From an uncultured Prevotella sp. (GTDB taxonomy: Bacteria; Bacteroidota; Bacteroidia; Bacteroidales; Bacteroidaceae): 21,830 bases of DNA. The stretch is taken from contig CAMZBS010000033.1 in NCBI GenBank assembly GCA_947304695.1, positions 1 through 21,830 on the forward strand, given 5' to 3'. The notes under the pieces are model-generated. The model worked only from the letters and a program-made list of their open reading frames with translations, did no database searches and had not been told where the DNA came from. Shown here piece by piece: positions 1 to 6,964 of the stretch; position 1 is the stretch's first letter; every line of letters begins with the position of its first letter. Both the position numbers and the translations under genes were made by a program.

Positions 1-363
1 ATCAGTGAAAACATTGACTTGGCAGAGCGATACGGCAACTGCGTGACCTGTAGTCCAGTTTTGGAAACACTCGTAATAATGAAAAACGATGGTACGATGA
101 ACTTCCCCAACCGCAGCGACGCAATGCTGGCACGCGCTCCCCAGACTTTCCGACTGAGTGAACTGCTGAGTGCCCACGAGCTGGCATTGGCTAATGGCAG
201 GCACGACTTCCCAGACTCCTGCACGCTGATGGGCTATTACGGCTACGACATAACAACGCTCGTGGATTCCGATGAGAACATCAAGATAACCACACCGACA
301 GATCTGCTGGTGGCGAGGAACATATTGCTTACAAGAGGTGAGGAACTATCTGACGAAGTATGA
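1..363 (+). CDS. IspD/TarI-like cytidylyltransferase, C-terminal part
   Basis: The frame is open from base 1, so the gene begins outside the window and only about 120 C-terminal residues are seen. The fragment has the layout of the second half of IspD/TarI nucleotidyltransferases, which join CTP to methylerythritol phosphate or ribitol phosphate. It shows a 'SPVLETL' strand, then 'ARAPQTFRLSEL', matching the family's 'QTPQxF' region, then an Asp-Ser-Cys segment where the family has the T-D-D/E turn, and finally 'ENIKITTPTDLLVA', the hallmark C-terminal motif. Its stop overlaps the start of the next gene by 4 bases (ATGA), so the two are translationally coupled. Pairing with a sugar-nucleotide SDR enzyme suggests making a CDP-activated residue for a surface polysaccharide rather than isoprenoid synthesis. 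That role is inference; the family call is firm. The TTG at 19 is not the real start. Confidence 0.8.
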   Translation: MSENIDLAERYGNCVTCSPVLETLVIMKNDGTMNFPNRSDAMLARAPQTFRLSELLSAHELALANGRHDFPDSCTLMGYYGYDITTLVDSDENIKITTPTDLLVARNILLTRGEELSDEV

Positions 364-1415
364 ACAAAATCTTAGCCGAGGACATAAGGCTGCTGGCTGG
401 ACAATATGGCGGTGTTAGTGAACTACGTGGAAAGACTGTCATGATAACCGGCGCAACAGGCTTGATTGGTTCCTGCCTGGTGCGTTTCCTGCTGCTGCTT
501 AACAGCGAATATCATGCAGGCATACGTGTCATTGCCGTGGTGAGAAACGAGGCAAAGGCCATCAGCATGTTTGGGCCGTCTGACAATACGCTACGCTATT
601 ACGTTCACGATTTCATGGACGTTTCCTGTTTCCAACCAAATGTCAGTGCCGACTACATCGTACACCTGGCAGCTCCTACGGCTTCGCGCTTCTTTGCCGA
701 CCATCCTGCCGCAACCATGCTCACCGTTGTTGATGGCACAAGGGCGATGCTCGACTATGCCAGACGTTGTCGGGTTAAGGCTGTGGTGTTTGCCTCGTCG
801 TTAGAGGTCTATGGTACGGTCGTCGACGACAGCTGCCCCCTGACGGAATCCATGCTGGGCTACGTAGACACTGCCCACCCGCGTAGCAGCTACCCGGTGG
901 CAAAGCGTGCTGCCGAGGCTCTCTGTCATGCATACGCTCATGAATATGGTGTGCCAGTTCGCATAGCGCGCCTTGCCCAGACCTTCGGTGCAGGCATAGC
1001 CGACGACGACAACCGTGTGTTTGCCCAGTTTGCGCGTGCAGTGGTCACTGGCAGCGACATCACATTGCACACCAATGGCACGCTGCGCCGGTGCTATTGT
1101 TACACCACCGATGCGGTCGATGCCATCTTGTGCTTGCTGATAAAAGGCAGCGACGGCGAGGTCTATAATGTGGCAAACGAGGACACCTACACCTCCATTA
1201 TGGAAATGGCGCAGATGCTGTGCGACTCGTTCATGCCTGACAAGCACCCTGTAGTGGTATTGCGTCAGGACATGGGCTACTCGCCTGCCACCAAACTGCG
1301 GCTCAATGCCGCCAAGCTACGCTCGTTGGGCTGGAAGCCGCGCTATGACTTGCCAGAAATGTTTGCCCGCCTCATTGCGTCAATGAGAGTTAATCTCACG
1401 CATGGTGAACCTTAA
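360..1415 (+). CDS. Extended SDR: NAD-dependent epimerase/dehydratase, surface glycan synthesis
   Basis: A complete 351-residue protein, the usual size for extended short-chain dehydrogenases acting on nucleotide sugars. The NAD-binding Rossmann motif 'GATGLIG' is at residues 31-37. The 'SSLEVYG' strand at 146-152 supplies the active-site Ser/Thr region, and the catalytic pair Y178-x-x-x-K182 lies in 'YPVAK'. The segments around 'PLTES' and 'PRSSYPVAKRAAEAL' resemble dTDP-glucose 4,6-dehydratases and UDP-glucuronate decarboxylases, but the substrate cannot be told. The start ATG at 360 overlaps the upstream stop. With the IspD/TarI-like partner it probably modifies or makes a CDP-sugar or polyol for capsule or O-antigen (inference). 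The last Pro codon and the stop lie inside the first copy of the TTAATGAC repeat that follows. Confidence 0.85.
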   Translation: MNKILAEDIRLLAGQYGGVSELRGKTVMITGATGLIGSCLVRFLLLLNSEYHAGIRVIAVVRNEAKAISMFGPSDNTLRYYVHDFMDVSCFQPNVSADYIVHLAAPTASRFFADHPAATMLTVVDGTRAMLDYARRCRVKAVVFASSLEVYGTVVDDSCPLTESMLGYVDTAHPRSSYPVAKRAAEALCHAYAHEYGVPVRIARLAQTFGAGIADDDNRVFAQFARAVVTGSDITLHTNGTLRRCYCYTTDAVDAILCLLIKGSDGEVYNVANEDTYTSIMEMAQMLCDSFMPDKHPVVVLRQDMGYSPATKLRLNAAKLRSLGWKPRYDLPEMFARLIASMRVNLTHGEP

Positions 1416-1613
1416 TGACCTTAATGACAAATGACCACTTTGACACCTCAACGTTGTCATGATTGTCATTAAGGTCATTTGTCATTAAGGATCTCGGAAA
1501 CATTGTCATTTGCTCACTATAATAAAAATAAAATTTTATTATAGTGGATGATTTTGACAATCCGTTTTCCTTAATGACCTTAATGACAAATGACAATCGT
1601 GACAATGTCGTTG
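1410..1613. repeat. TTAATGAC/TGACA repeat cluster and 165-bp nested palindrome
   Basis: A 26-bp unit made of two CCTTAATGA modules plus CAAATGAC lies at 1410-1435 and again, identical and in the same direction, at 1569-1594. A module-shuffled copy lies inverted at 1465-1490. From 1449 to 1613 the sequence is an imperfect nested palindrome centred near 1530: CAACG (1449-1453) faces CGTTG (1609-1613), the TTAATGAC modules face each other, TTGTCA (1503-1508) faces TGACAA (1555-1560), and a 13-bp perfect stem is innermost. This is read directly from the sequence. No protein is encoded. It could be a strong cruciform or termination structure at the end of the glycan operon, or a small non-autonomous element. 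Confidence 0.8.
1515..1546. terminator. AT-rich 13-bp perfect hairpin at palindrome centre
   Basis: CACTATAATAAAA at 1515-1527 is exactly complementary to TTTTATTATAGTG at 1534-1546, leaving a 6-base loop. It sits 100 bases after the SDR stop codon and forms the core of the larger nested palindrome. A terminator role is inference: the stem is AT-rich and no clean T-run follows. Confidence 0.4.
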
Positions 1614-1783
1614 CCCGGCATGCTGCGGAAAATGCATCGAAAGGTGGGGTGGTTTGGGGCACGGGCCGCTTGGATGCATCGGCGTGCGATGGAGGGTGAA
1701 AATCGCAAAATTAGCATTTTTTTTGACTGTAGAATCGTTATTTTTCCGAAATTAGAATGATTATGTGAGAATTAATTAATAAA

Positions 1784-1815
1784 TTTGTAGCCTATACAAA
1801 TAAAGTCTAATTTTG
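1784..1815 (+). promoter_or_regulatory. Bacteroidetes promoter before gene remnants
   Basis: TTTG at 1784-1787, then exactly 20 bases, then TAATTTTG at 1808-1815: a full match to the Bacteroidetes -33/-7 pattern. A purine-rich site (AAGAGGA, about 1826-1832) and an ATG at 1840 follow. The promoter looks intact although what lies downstream is broken. Confidence 0.7.
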
Positions 1816-1839
1816 CAAACAGAATAAAGAGGATCGAAT

Positions 1840-1881
1840 ATGAGCATAAATGAATTACAACAGCAATCTACGAGGCTGTGA
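1840..1881 (+). CDS. 13-codon ORF, leader or truncated gene start
   Basis: ATG at 1840 follows a good promoter and a purine-rich ribosome-binding site, and opens the peptide MSINELQQQSTRL before a TGA. It could be the first codons of a gene whose remainder has been deleted or shifted out of frame, or a leader peptide. It is too short to identify. Confidence 0.2.
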   Translation: MSINELQQQSTRL

Positions 1882-1916
1882 CAGGTAAGACAATTATTGA
1901 GTAAAACCAAAGCATT

Positions 1917-2066
1917 ATGTACACACCACCATTCAACATAACAGCGAGAATGCTGCATCAGATTGCAGACATTTCAGAGCAATTGGGCCTACATCGAACA
2001 TTGGCTAACCACGGAAGGTGGCTATACAAAGGGCGACCAGAGTACCATTGTAATTGCTACAGGTGA
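1917..2066 (+). pseudogene. Fic-family protein N-terminal fragment
   Basis: A 49-codon frame begins 'MYTPPFNITARMLHQIADIS' and continues 'EQLG'. Fic-domain proteins (which usually AMPylate targets or act as toxins) commonly open with a P-P-F/Y-x-I-T-x-x-ML-x-x-(I/V)-A-(D/E)-I-S-E-x-(V/L)-G segment, so the first 24 residues match that N-terminal helix well. After 'EQLG' the likeness stops, and a stop codon comes before any Fic core motif (HxFxxGNGR) could appear. I read this as the 5' end of a fic gene joined to unrelated sequence by deletion. The promoter at 1784-1815 could still transcribe it. The family call is from memory of the motif and is moderate. Confidence 0.45.
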
Positions 2067-2127
2067 TGAAGGAACAAAAACACTTCTGACAGCAGACAAC
2101 TTTCTGGCAGACATCACTGACCCATGA
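1942..2127 (+). pseudogene. C-terminal remnant of an unrecognised gene
   Basis: In the frame one base ahead of the Fic-like fragment, 61 codons run open from just after a TAA to a TGA at 2125-2127. The second half looks protein-like: 'WLTTEGGYTKGDQSTIVIAT' is followed by 'LLTADNFLADITDP'. There is no start codon at the left edge. The simplest reading is that this is the 3' end of another gene fused by deletion to the Fic-like 5' end somewhere near 1985-1995. I do not recognise the family. Confidence 0.3.
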
Positions 2128-2171
2128 TTCGTGTCCCTTTAGTACTATCACGGGGGAATCATGGGAATTTT

Positions 2172-2213
2172 AAAAAAAGAACCGCTAAGTTGTTGACTGC
2201 CAACCTCTTAGCG
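2172..2213 (-). terminator. Intrinsic terminator of the tRNA-Pro
   Basis: On the minus strand, CGCTAAG pairs with CTTAGCG (plus positions 2207-2213 and 2183-2189). An inner GTTG/CAAC pairing lies inside it, and a run of seven T's follows (A's at 2172-2178 on the plus strand). It begins 11 bases after the 3' end of the tRNA gene. Confidence 0.75.
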
Positions 2214-2223
2214 ATTCTTGCTG

Positions 2224-2296
2224 TCGGGATTACTGGACTCGAACCAGCGACCTCGCGCCCCCCAGACGTGTGCGCTACCAACTGCGCTAAATCCCG
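2224..2296 (-). tRNA. tRNA-Pro (anticodon GGG)
   Basis: The reverse complement folds as a 73-base cloverleaf: acceptor CGGGATT with AATCCCG and discriminator A, D-stem GCGC/GCGC around AGTTGGTA, anticodon loop CTGGGGG, variable loop AGGTC, and T-arm GCTGG-TTCGAGT-CCAGT. The anticodon GGG reads proline CCC and CCU codons. CCA is not encoded. The anticodon stem CACGT/GCGCG contains one A-C mismatch (28-42) and a T-G wobble (31-39). Promoter and terminator are both present, so it is a single-gene unit. Confidence 0.93.
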
Positions 2297-2334
2297 ATCC
2301 TTGCTTGCGGGGGTGTTCCCTGCATTTGCGGATG

Positions 2335-2366
2335 CAAAGGTACGATGTTTTTGCGAAATGACCAAA
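2335..2366 (-). promoter_or_regulatory. Promoter of the tRNA-Pro gene
   Basis: Read on the minus strand: TTTG (plus 2363-2366), 20 bases, TACCTTTG (plus 2335-2342), an exact Bacteroidetes -33/-7 match that begins 39 bases upstream of the tRNA 5' end. It is back to back with the aroA promoter. Confidence 0.75.
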
Positions 2367-2382
2367 TTTTTTCGTAAGTTTT

Positions 2383-2413
2383 TTTGTTATGAGGCAAAAA
2401 TATGCTATCTTTG
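2383..2413 (+). promoter_or_regulatory. Promoter of the aroA-porW-porX-tsaE operon
   Basis: TTTG at 2383-2386, a 19-base spacer and TATCTTTG at 2406-2413 match the Bacteroidetes consensus exactly. Transcription would start near 2420, leaving a leader of about 60 bases before aroA. I see no equally good promoter before the following five genes, which are separated by only 7-27 bases. Confidence 0.75.
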
Positions 2414-2479
2414 CGGTCGAAATGGTGGGAACAGACGTTCCTTTGCCATCAAATAAGAACAAAAACTTAACGATTTGCA

Positions 2480-3736
2480 ATGACAACATATACCATAACG
2501 TCGCCCCAAAGGCTTGACGTAACGGTGAAGCTGCCTGCTTCGAAAAGCATCTCGAACAGGGCGCTGATTATCCATGCGCTGTCAGGAAACAGCGAGATGC
2601 CACGCAATCTGAGCGACTGCGACGATACCGAGGTGCTGGTACAGGCTTTCCGCGACATGCCCGACGTGATTGACATCAAGGCTGCTGGTACGGCCATGCG
2701 TTTCATGACGGCCTTTCTGGCTGCAACGCCCTGTGGCGAACATGTGCTGACGGGTACGGAGCGCATGAAGCACCGGCCCATCAAGGTGCTTGTCGACGCG
2801 CTACGCCAGTTGGGAGCATCAATAGAATATGTGGACAATGACGGATTCCCGCCTCTGCGTGTCAGGGGACAGAAACTGGAAGGCGGTACACTTGAGATTT
2901 CGGGCAATGTCAGTTCGCAGTACATCTCAGCCCTCCTGATGGTGGGTCCGGCTCTTAAGAAAGGACTTGAACTGCATCTCACGGGCGATATTATCTCACG
3001 ACCTTACATAGATCTGACACTCTGGACCATGCGCGAGTTTGGCGCTGATGCCGAGTGGACTTCGATAGACACGATTACGGTGAAGCCAAAGCCATACACC
3101 TCTCGCGCGTACCTTATAGAAAATGACTGGAGCGCGGCCAGCTACTGGTATGAGATGGTGGCACTGAGCGACCAGGAAGATGCCGAGGTTCGTCTGGAAG
3201 GGCTGATGGACGGCTCGAAGCAAGGCGACTCGTCGGTGCGCTACATCTTCAGCCTGCTGGGCGTGAAGACCATCTTCGAGTCGAAGGAACCGGGCGTTCC
3301 CACTACGGTGATGCTGCGCAAGAGCGGTCACCGTGTGCCCAGACTGGAGTATGACTTCCTGAACTCGCCTGATCTGGCTCAGACCTTTGTCGTGACCTGT
3401 GCGCTGCTGGGCGTGAAGTTCCGCTTCACGGGCCTGCAGACGCTGAAAATAAAGGAGACCGACCGCATAGAAGCGATGAAGCGCGAGATGCGGAGGTTGG
3501 GCTACGTGGTGCGCGACGTTGACGGTCAGGAACTGGTGTGGGACGGAGAACGCTGTGAGCCGGAGCCGGTGCCGGTAATCGACACATACGAAGACCATCG
3601 TATGGCCCTGTCGTTTGCCCCGGCATCTTTCATCCAGACGCTGTGCATCAATAATCCGCAGGTGGTCACGAAGTCCTATCCCCGTTTCTGGGACGACTTG
3701 CGGCAGGCAGGCTTCAACATTGTCTCTTACACCTGA
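2480..3736 (+). CDS. aroA: 3-phosphoshikimate 1-carboxyvinyltransferase (EPSP synthase)
   Basis: Transfers the enolpyruvyl group of PEP to shikimate 3-phosphate, the sixth step of the shikimate pathway to chorismate, in the cytoplasm. At 418 residues it is near the family's usual length. Visible family motifs are 'SKSISNRAL' (21-29; shikimate-3-phosphate and PEP binding), 'AGTAMRF' (69-75), 'SSQYISALL' (145-153), 'PDLAQT' with the catalytic Asp at 298, 'KETDR' (325-329, general acid/base Glu 326) and 'DHRMA' (372-376, PEP-binding Arg 374). The usual Asn before Ala-Gly-Thr-Ala is Ala here. The start ATG at 2480 puts the conserved N-terminal strand in place. It is first in the operon; the next ORF follows 7 bases after the stop. 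Confidence 0.96.
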   Translation: MTTYTITSPQRLDVTVKLPASKSISNRALIIHALSGNSEMPRNLSDCDDTEVLVQAFRDMPDVIDIKAAGTAMRFMTAFLAATPCGEHVLTGTERMKHRPIKVLVDALRQLGASIEYVDNDGFPPLRVRGQKLEGGTLEISGNVSSQYISALLMVGPALKKGLELHLTGDIISRPYIDLTLWTMREFGADAEWTSIDTITVKPKPYTSRAYLIENDWSAASYWYEMVALSDQEDAEVRLEGLMDGSKQGDSSVRYIFSLLGVKTIFESKEPGVPTTVMLRKSGHRVPRLEYDFLNSPDLAQTFVVTCALLGVKFRFTGLQTLKIKETDRIEAMKREMRRLGYVVRDVDGQELVWDGERCEPEPVPVIDTYEDHRMALSFAPASFIQTLCINNPQVVTKSYPRFWDDLRQAGFNIVSYT

Positions 3737-3743
3737 TTCTTGC

Positions 3744-3959
3744 ATGAGTTTTGCGCTGATTTGCATTGGAATGCTGGTAGGCTTGGGAGTGGTCGCTGCC
3801 GTTGCCACGTGGCTGTCTGGCGGTGACGACGAACCGATCGTAACGGGTCACGACTGCGCTTCGTGTGCCAGTGCCGATGACGGTTCCTGCAAGCTGGCCT
3901 GCCTGCTGGAAGAGAAAAAACGCCGTGAAGGCAATAATCAGGATGGTGACTCCGTTTAA
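3744..3959 (+). CDS. Small Cys-rich membrane-anchored protein
   Basis: A 71-residue protein of unknown function. Residues 1-25 form one hydrophobic helix ('ALICIGMLVGLGVVAAVATW'). A short polar part follows with four cysteines in a compact pattern, C38-x2-C41-x7-C49-x3-C53, in 'HDCASCASADDGSCKLACL', then a basic, glutamate-rich tail. The N-terminus is probably a membrane anchor. The cysteines could bind iron-sulfur, zinc or another metal, or form disulfides; none of this is shown. The frame extends upstream to 3615, but only this Met lies outside aroA and gives a sensible membrane protein. It sits between aroA and the porW-like gene, 7 and 8 bases from each, so it is almost surely translated as part of the operon. 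Confidence 0.75.
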   Translation: MSFALICIGMLVGLGVVAAVATWLSGGDDEPIVTGHDCASCASADDGSCKLACLLEEKKRREGNNQDGDSV

Positions 3960-3967
3960 TCTATAAC

Positions 3968-6943
3968 ATGCGTAGAACAATATCAAAGATTATGCTGCTG
4001 ACCATCATCGGCCTGATGATGGTGGGCTGTTCTACGCACAAAAACACGTCACGCAGCCGTTTCTGGCAGTCGTTCACGGCAAAATACAATACCTATCACA
4101 ATGGTGCAATGGCCTTCAAGGACGGTACCGCGGAAAAGGAGAAGGGCAATAAGGACAACTATACCGAGATGCTGCCCCTCTACACCGTGGGCAACAAGCA
4201 GAGCCGCAGTTTGGGCAAGGGTAACTTCGACCGTGCCATTGAGAAGAGCGAGAAGGCCATCAAGCAGCATAGCATCAAGGTGAAGCCGGAGTGGAACAAG
4301 AGCCGCCGCAAGACCGACAAGGACAAGGAGTGGCTGGGACGCAAGGAGTACAACCCCTTCCTCTGGAAAGCCTGGCGACTGCTGGGCATGTCGCAGTTTC
4401 AGAAAGGTGACTTCGATGAGGCTTTGGCCACCTTCTCCTACATGTCACGGCTCTATCAGACGCAGCCCATGCAACTAGGCATTGCCCGCTCGTGGCTGGC
4501 CCGCTGCTACATGGAGCTGGACTGGCTCTATGATGCAGAAGACGTGATTCGCAAGACGGGACGCGACTCCATCCACTACAAAGCCCAGAACGAGTGGGAC
4601 TACACCTACGCCAACTACTACGTCAAGACTGGCGACTATGAGAAGGCCGTGCCCTATCTGCGCAAGGCCATCAAGCATGAGCGCCGCAAGACCCAGAGAG
4701 CCCGCATGTGGTATCTGTTGGCACAGATTGAGACGGAACTGGGTCACCGTCAGGAAGCCTATCGCGCCTACCAGAAGGTGGTGCGCCAGAATCCCCCCTA
4801 CATTCTTGAGTTCAATGCGCGCATTGCCCAGACCGAGGTGATGGCCCAGAGCAATGCCAAACAGATGATTGGCAAGCTAAAGCGCATGGCCCGCAACGAA
4901 AACAACAAGGACTATCTGGATCAGGTCTACTATGCTATTGGTAACATCTACCTGGCTCAGGCCGACACCACGAAAGCCATTGCAGCCTATGAGACCGGCA
5001 ACGAGAAAGCCACACGCAGCGGTATTGAGAAAGGTGTGCTGCTACTGAAACTGGGTGACTTGTACTGGGAAATGGAGAAATACAGCGACGCACAGCGATG
5101 CTACGGTGTGGCCATCGGACTGCTTGACAAAGACCGTCCCGACTATGAGGAACTGTCGAACCGTTCAAAGGTGCTCGACGAGCTGGTGCCCTACACTGAT
5201 GCCGTCCATCTGCAGGACTCGCTCCAGGAACTGGCCAAGATGTCGGAGGAAGACCGCAACAAGGCCATTGATTTCGTGATTGAGGAGCTGAAGAAGAAGG
5301 AGAAGGAAGAGCGCGACAAGGCCCGTGAGGCCGAGGTGGAGGCTGCCTTGCAGAAACAGGAGGCTCAGGGCATGGGCAACCGCAACCAGACCAACCTGCC
5401 GCAGACACCGACGATGGCTGGCAATCAGCAGAGCGGAGAATGGTACTTCTATAACACAATGGCTGTAAACCAAGGTAAGCAGCAGTTCCAGAGACTGTGG
5501 GGCAAACGTGAGAACACTGACGACTGGCAGCGCAGCAACCGCACGGTAGTGCCACCCAATGCGGACATGACTTCGCCGGATGCCGACGAAGAAGTGACCG
5601 ACTCGTTGGAAATGGCCGTCGACGGCGAACTGCCTGCTGACAGCCTGGCTGGTGGTGAGGAAAAAGCAGAGACCGACAGTGCTTCACTCGACCCCCACAA
5701 CCGCGAGTATTATCTGGCACAGATACCGTTTACCGAAGAACAGGTAGAGGCTTCGAACCTGATTATCATGGACGGACTGTTCCATTCGGGTGTTATCTTC
5801 AAGGACAAACTGGACAATCTGCGGCTGTCTGAGAAGCAGCTGTTGCGCATCACCAACCAATATCCCACCTTCACCCAGATGGACGAAGTATGGTATCACC
5901 TCTTCCTGCTCTACTCCAGACTGGGTGACACCGAAACGGCCAATGCATGCCTGTCGCACATGCAGGCCGACTACCCCGAAAGCGAACTGACCATTCTTCT
6001 TAGCGACCCGAATTTCTTTGAGAATGCCCGTTTCGGTGCTCATATAGAAGACTCGCTCTATGCCGCCACCTATGATGCCTTCAAGGACAGCCGCTATGAT
6101 GAGATCAAGGTCAACGCCAAGCTCTCTGCTGAACGGTTCCCACTGGGTGAGAACCGGCCTAAGTTCCTGTTCATTGAAGGTCTGAGCCGACTGAACGAAG
6201 GCGATGCTCCCGGCTGTGTGGAGCTGCTCAAACAGGTGGTGGAGAAATATCCGCAAAGCGAAGTGACCGAACTGGCCGGTATGATTATCAAGGGCGTGCA
6301 GGAAGGCCGTACCCTCTACGGCGGCAGCTTCGACCTGGACGACATCTGGTCACGTCGCGACTTCTCACTGCAACAGGACTCAACGTCGACCGATACGCTG
6401 TCGGCTGAGCGCAACACCAACTTCCTCTTCATTCTGGCCTACCAGCCCGACTCATTGGACTACCGGCCGGGCCGCACCCCGACAGAGAACGAGCACCAGC
6501 TGCTCTATGAAGTGGCACGATATAACTTCTCGAACTTCCCCGTGCGCAACTTCGACATCTCCATTGAGCGCCAGCAGGGCATTGACCGCATGACCATCAG
6601 CGGCTTCCTCAACTTTGACGAAGCCCTGCAGTATGCCCGACAGATCTATGCCGACGAATCGATGAAGCCCTATCTGCGCCCATGCCGTAGTCTGGTCATC
6701 AGCCAGCACAACCTGTCGCTCATCGGCACACGCTACAGCTACCGTGACTACGACGAGTTCTATGAGCGCACCTTCCAGCCCCTGCAGATCAGCGAGGAAG
6801 AGCTGTTGCAGATTCCCGAGGCCATTGAGCATGAGAAGGAAAAGGAAGGCGAACCCGTACAGCCTGCCGACGATGATGAGTTCGGACCCGTGCAACGTCA
6901 GCGCAACAACAACGTGGACGACTTCGACGAGGACTTTTTCTAA
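3968..6943 (+). CDS. porW: T9SS-associated TPR lipoprotein PorW/SprE
   Basis: A 991-residue lipoprotein. The signal peptide ends in the lipobox 'MVGC' with Cys 21 as the lipid anchor. It is followed by 'FTAKYNTYHNGAMAFKDG', the conserved opening of the SprE/PorW family, needed for type IX secretion and, in gliding species, motility. Repeated helical pairs fit TPR units (e.g. near residues 137-160, 'FQKGDFDEALATFSYM', and 213-236). A charged coiled coil with 'EELKKKEKEERDKAREAEVE' covers about 435-475. A low-complexity acidic linker follows around 530-570, then a second helical repeat region. The C-terminus is strongly acidic ('DDFDEDFF'). It likely acts in the periplasm, linking the PorKN ring to other T9SS parts (family knowledge). 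The gene for the T9SS regulator PorX lies 21 bases downstream. The symbol is given by family resemblance. Confidence 0.85.
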   Translation: MRRTISKIMLLTIIGLMMVGCSTHKNTSRSRFWQSFTAKYNTYHNGAMAFKDGTAEKEKGNKDNYTEMLPLYTVGNKQSRSLGKGNFDRAIEKSEKAIKQHSIKVKPEWNKSRRKTDKDKEWLGRKEYNPFLWKAWRLLGMSQFQKGDFDEALATFSYMSRLYQTQPMQLGIARSWLARCYMELDWLYDAEDVIRKTGRDSIHYKAQNEWDYTYANYYVKTGDYEKAVPYLRKAIKHERRKTQRARMWYLLAQIETELGHRQEAYRAYQKVVRQNPPYILEFNARIAQTEVMAQSNAKQMIGKLKRMARNENNKDYLDQVYYAIGNIYLAQADTTKAIAAYETGNEKATRSGIEKGVLLLKLGDLYWEMEKYSDAQRCYGVAIGLLDKDRPDYEELSNRSKVLDELVPYTDAVHLQDSLQELAKMSEEDRNKAIDFVIEELKKKEKEERDKAREAEVEAALQKQEAQGMGNRNQTNLPQTPTMAGNQQSGEWYFYNTMAVNQGKQQFQRLWGKRENTDDWQRSNRTVVPPNADMTSPDADEEVTDSLEMAVDGELPADSLAGGEEKAETDSASLDPHNREYYLAQIPFTEEQVEASNLIIMDGLFHSGVIFKDKLDNLRLSEKQLLRITNQYPTFTQMDEVWYHLFLLYSRLGDTETANACLSHMQADYPESELTILLSDPNFFENARFGAHIEDSLYAATYDAFKDSRYDEIKVNAKLSAERFPLGENRPKFLFIEGLSRLNEGDAPGCVELLKQVVEKYPQSEVTELAGMIIKGVQEGRTLYGGSFDLDDIWSRRDFSLQQDSTSTDTLSAERNTNFLFILAYQPDSLDYRPGRTPTENEHQLLYEVARYNFSNFPVRNFDISIERQQGIDRMTISGFLNFDEALQYARQIYADESMKPYLRPCRSLVISQHNLSLIGTRYSYRDYDEFYERTFQPLQISEEELLQIPEAIEHEKEKEGEPVQPADDDEFGPVQRQRNNNVDDFDEDFF

Positions 6944-6964
6944 CTAACTAAAATACCGACGATA

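Larger units (their letters stand above)
1614..2171. other. Gene-poor stretch with decayed coding debris
   Basis: Bases 1614-1783 show nothing I can assign, apart from a run of eight T's near 1720 and two ATGCATCG words near 1632 and 1675. From 1784 there is a promoter, a 13-codon ORF and two overlapping gene fragments, listed separately. No intact gene longer than about 60 codons fits, and the frames present are interrupted. The composition is more AT-rich than the flanking genes. Confidence 0.6.

Noticed and set aside
1465..1594. Invertible capsule promoter (phase-variable switch)
   Set aside because: Inverted repeats flank only about 78 bases that are themselves palindromic, contain no consensus promoter, and lie after the operon rather than before it.
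1410..1613. CRISPR array
   Set aside because: Repeat copies are in mixed directions, unevenly spaced and module-shuffled, and no cas gene is present.
1396..1662. 88-codon minus-strand frame
   Set aside because: It is made of the repeated TTAATGAC palindrome and its peptide is itself repetitive; no start signals.
2124..2456. 110-codon plus-strand frame
   Set aside because: Runs through the tRNA-Pro gene and both divergent promoters, so it cannot be a real protein.
2996..3808. 270-codon minus-strand frame
   Set aside because: Lies across aroA and the small Cys-rich gene in antisense; both of those have firm evidence and this one has none.
4935..5720. 261-codon minus-strand frame
   Set aside because: Antisense to the porW-like gene, with an abnormal Ser/Pro/Arg/Cys-rich composition and no family motif.
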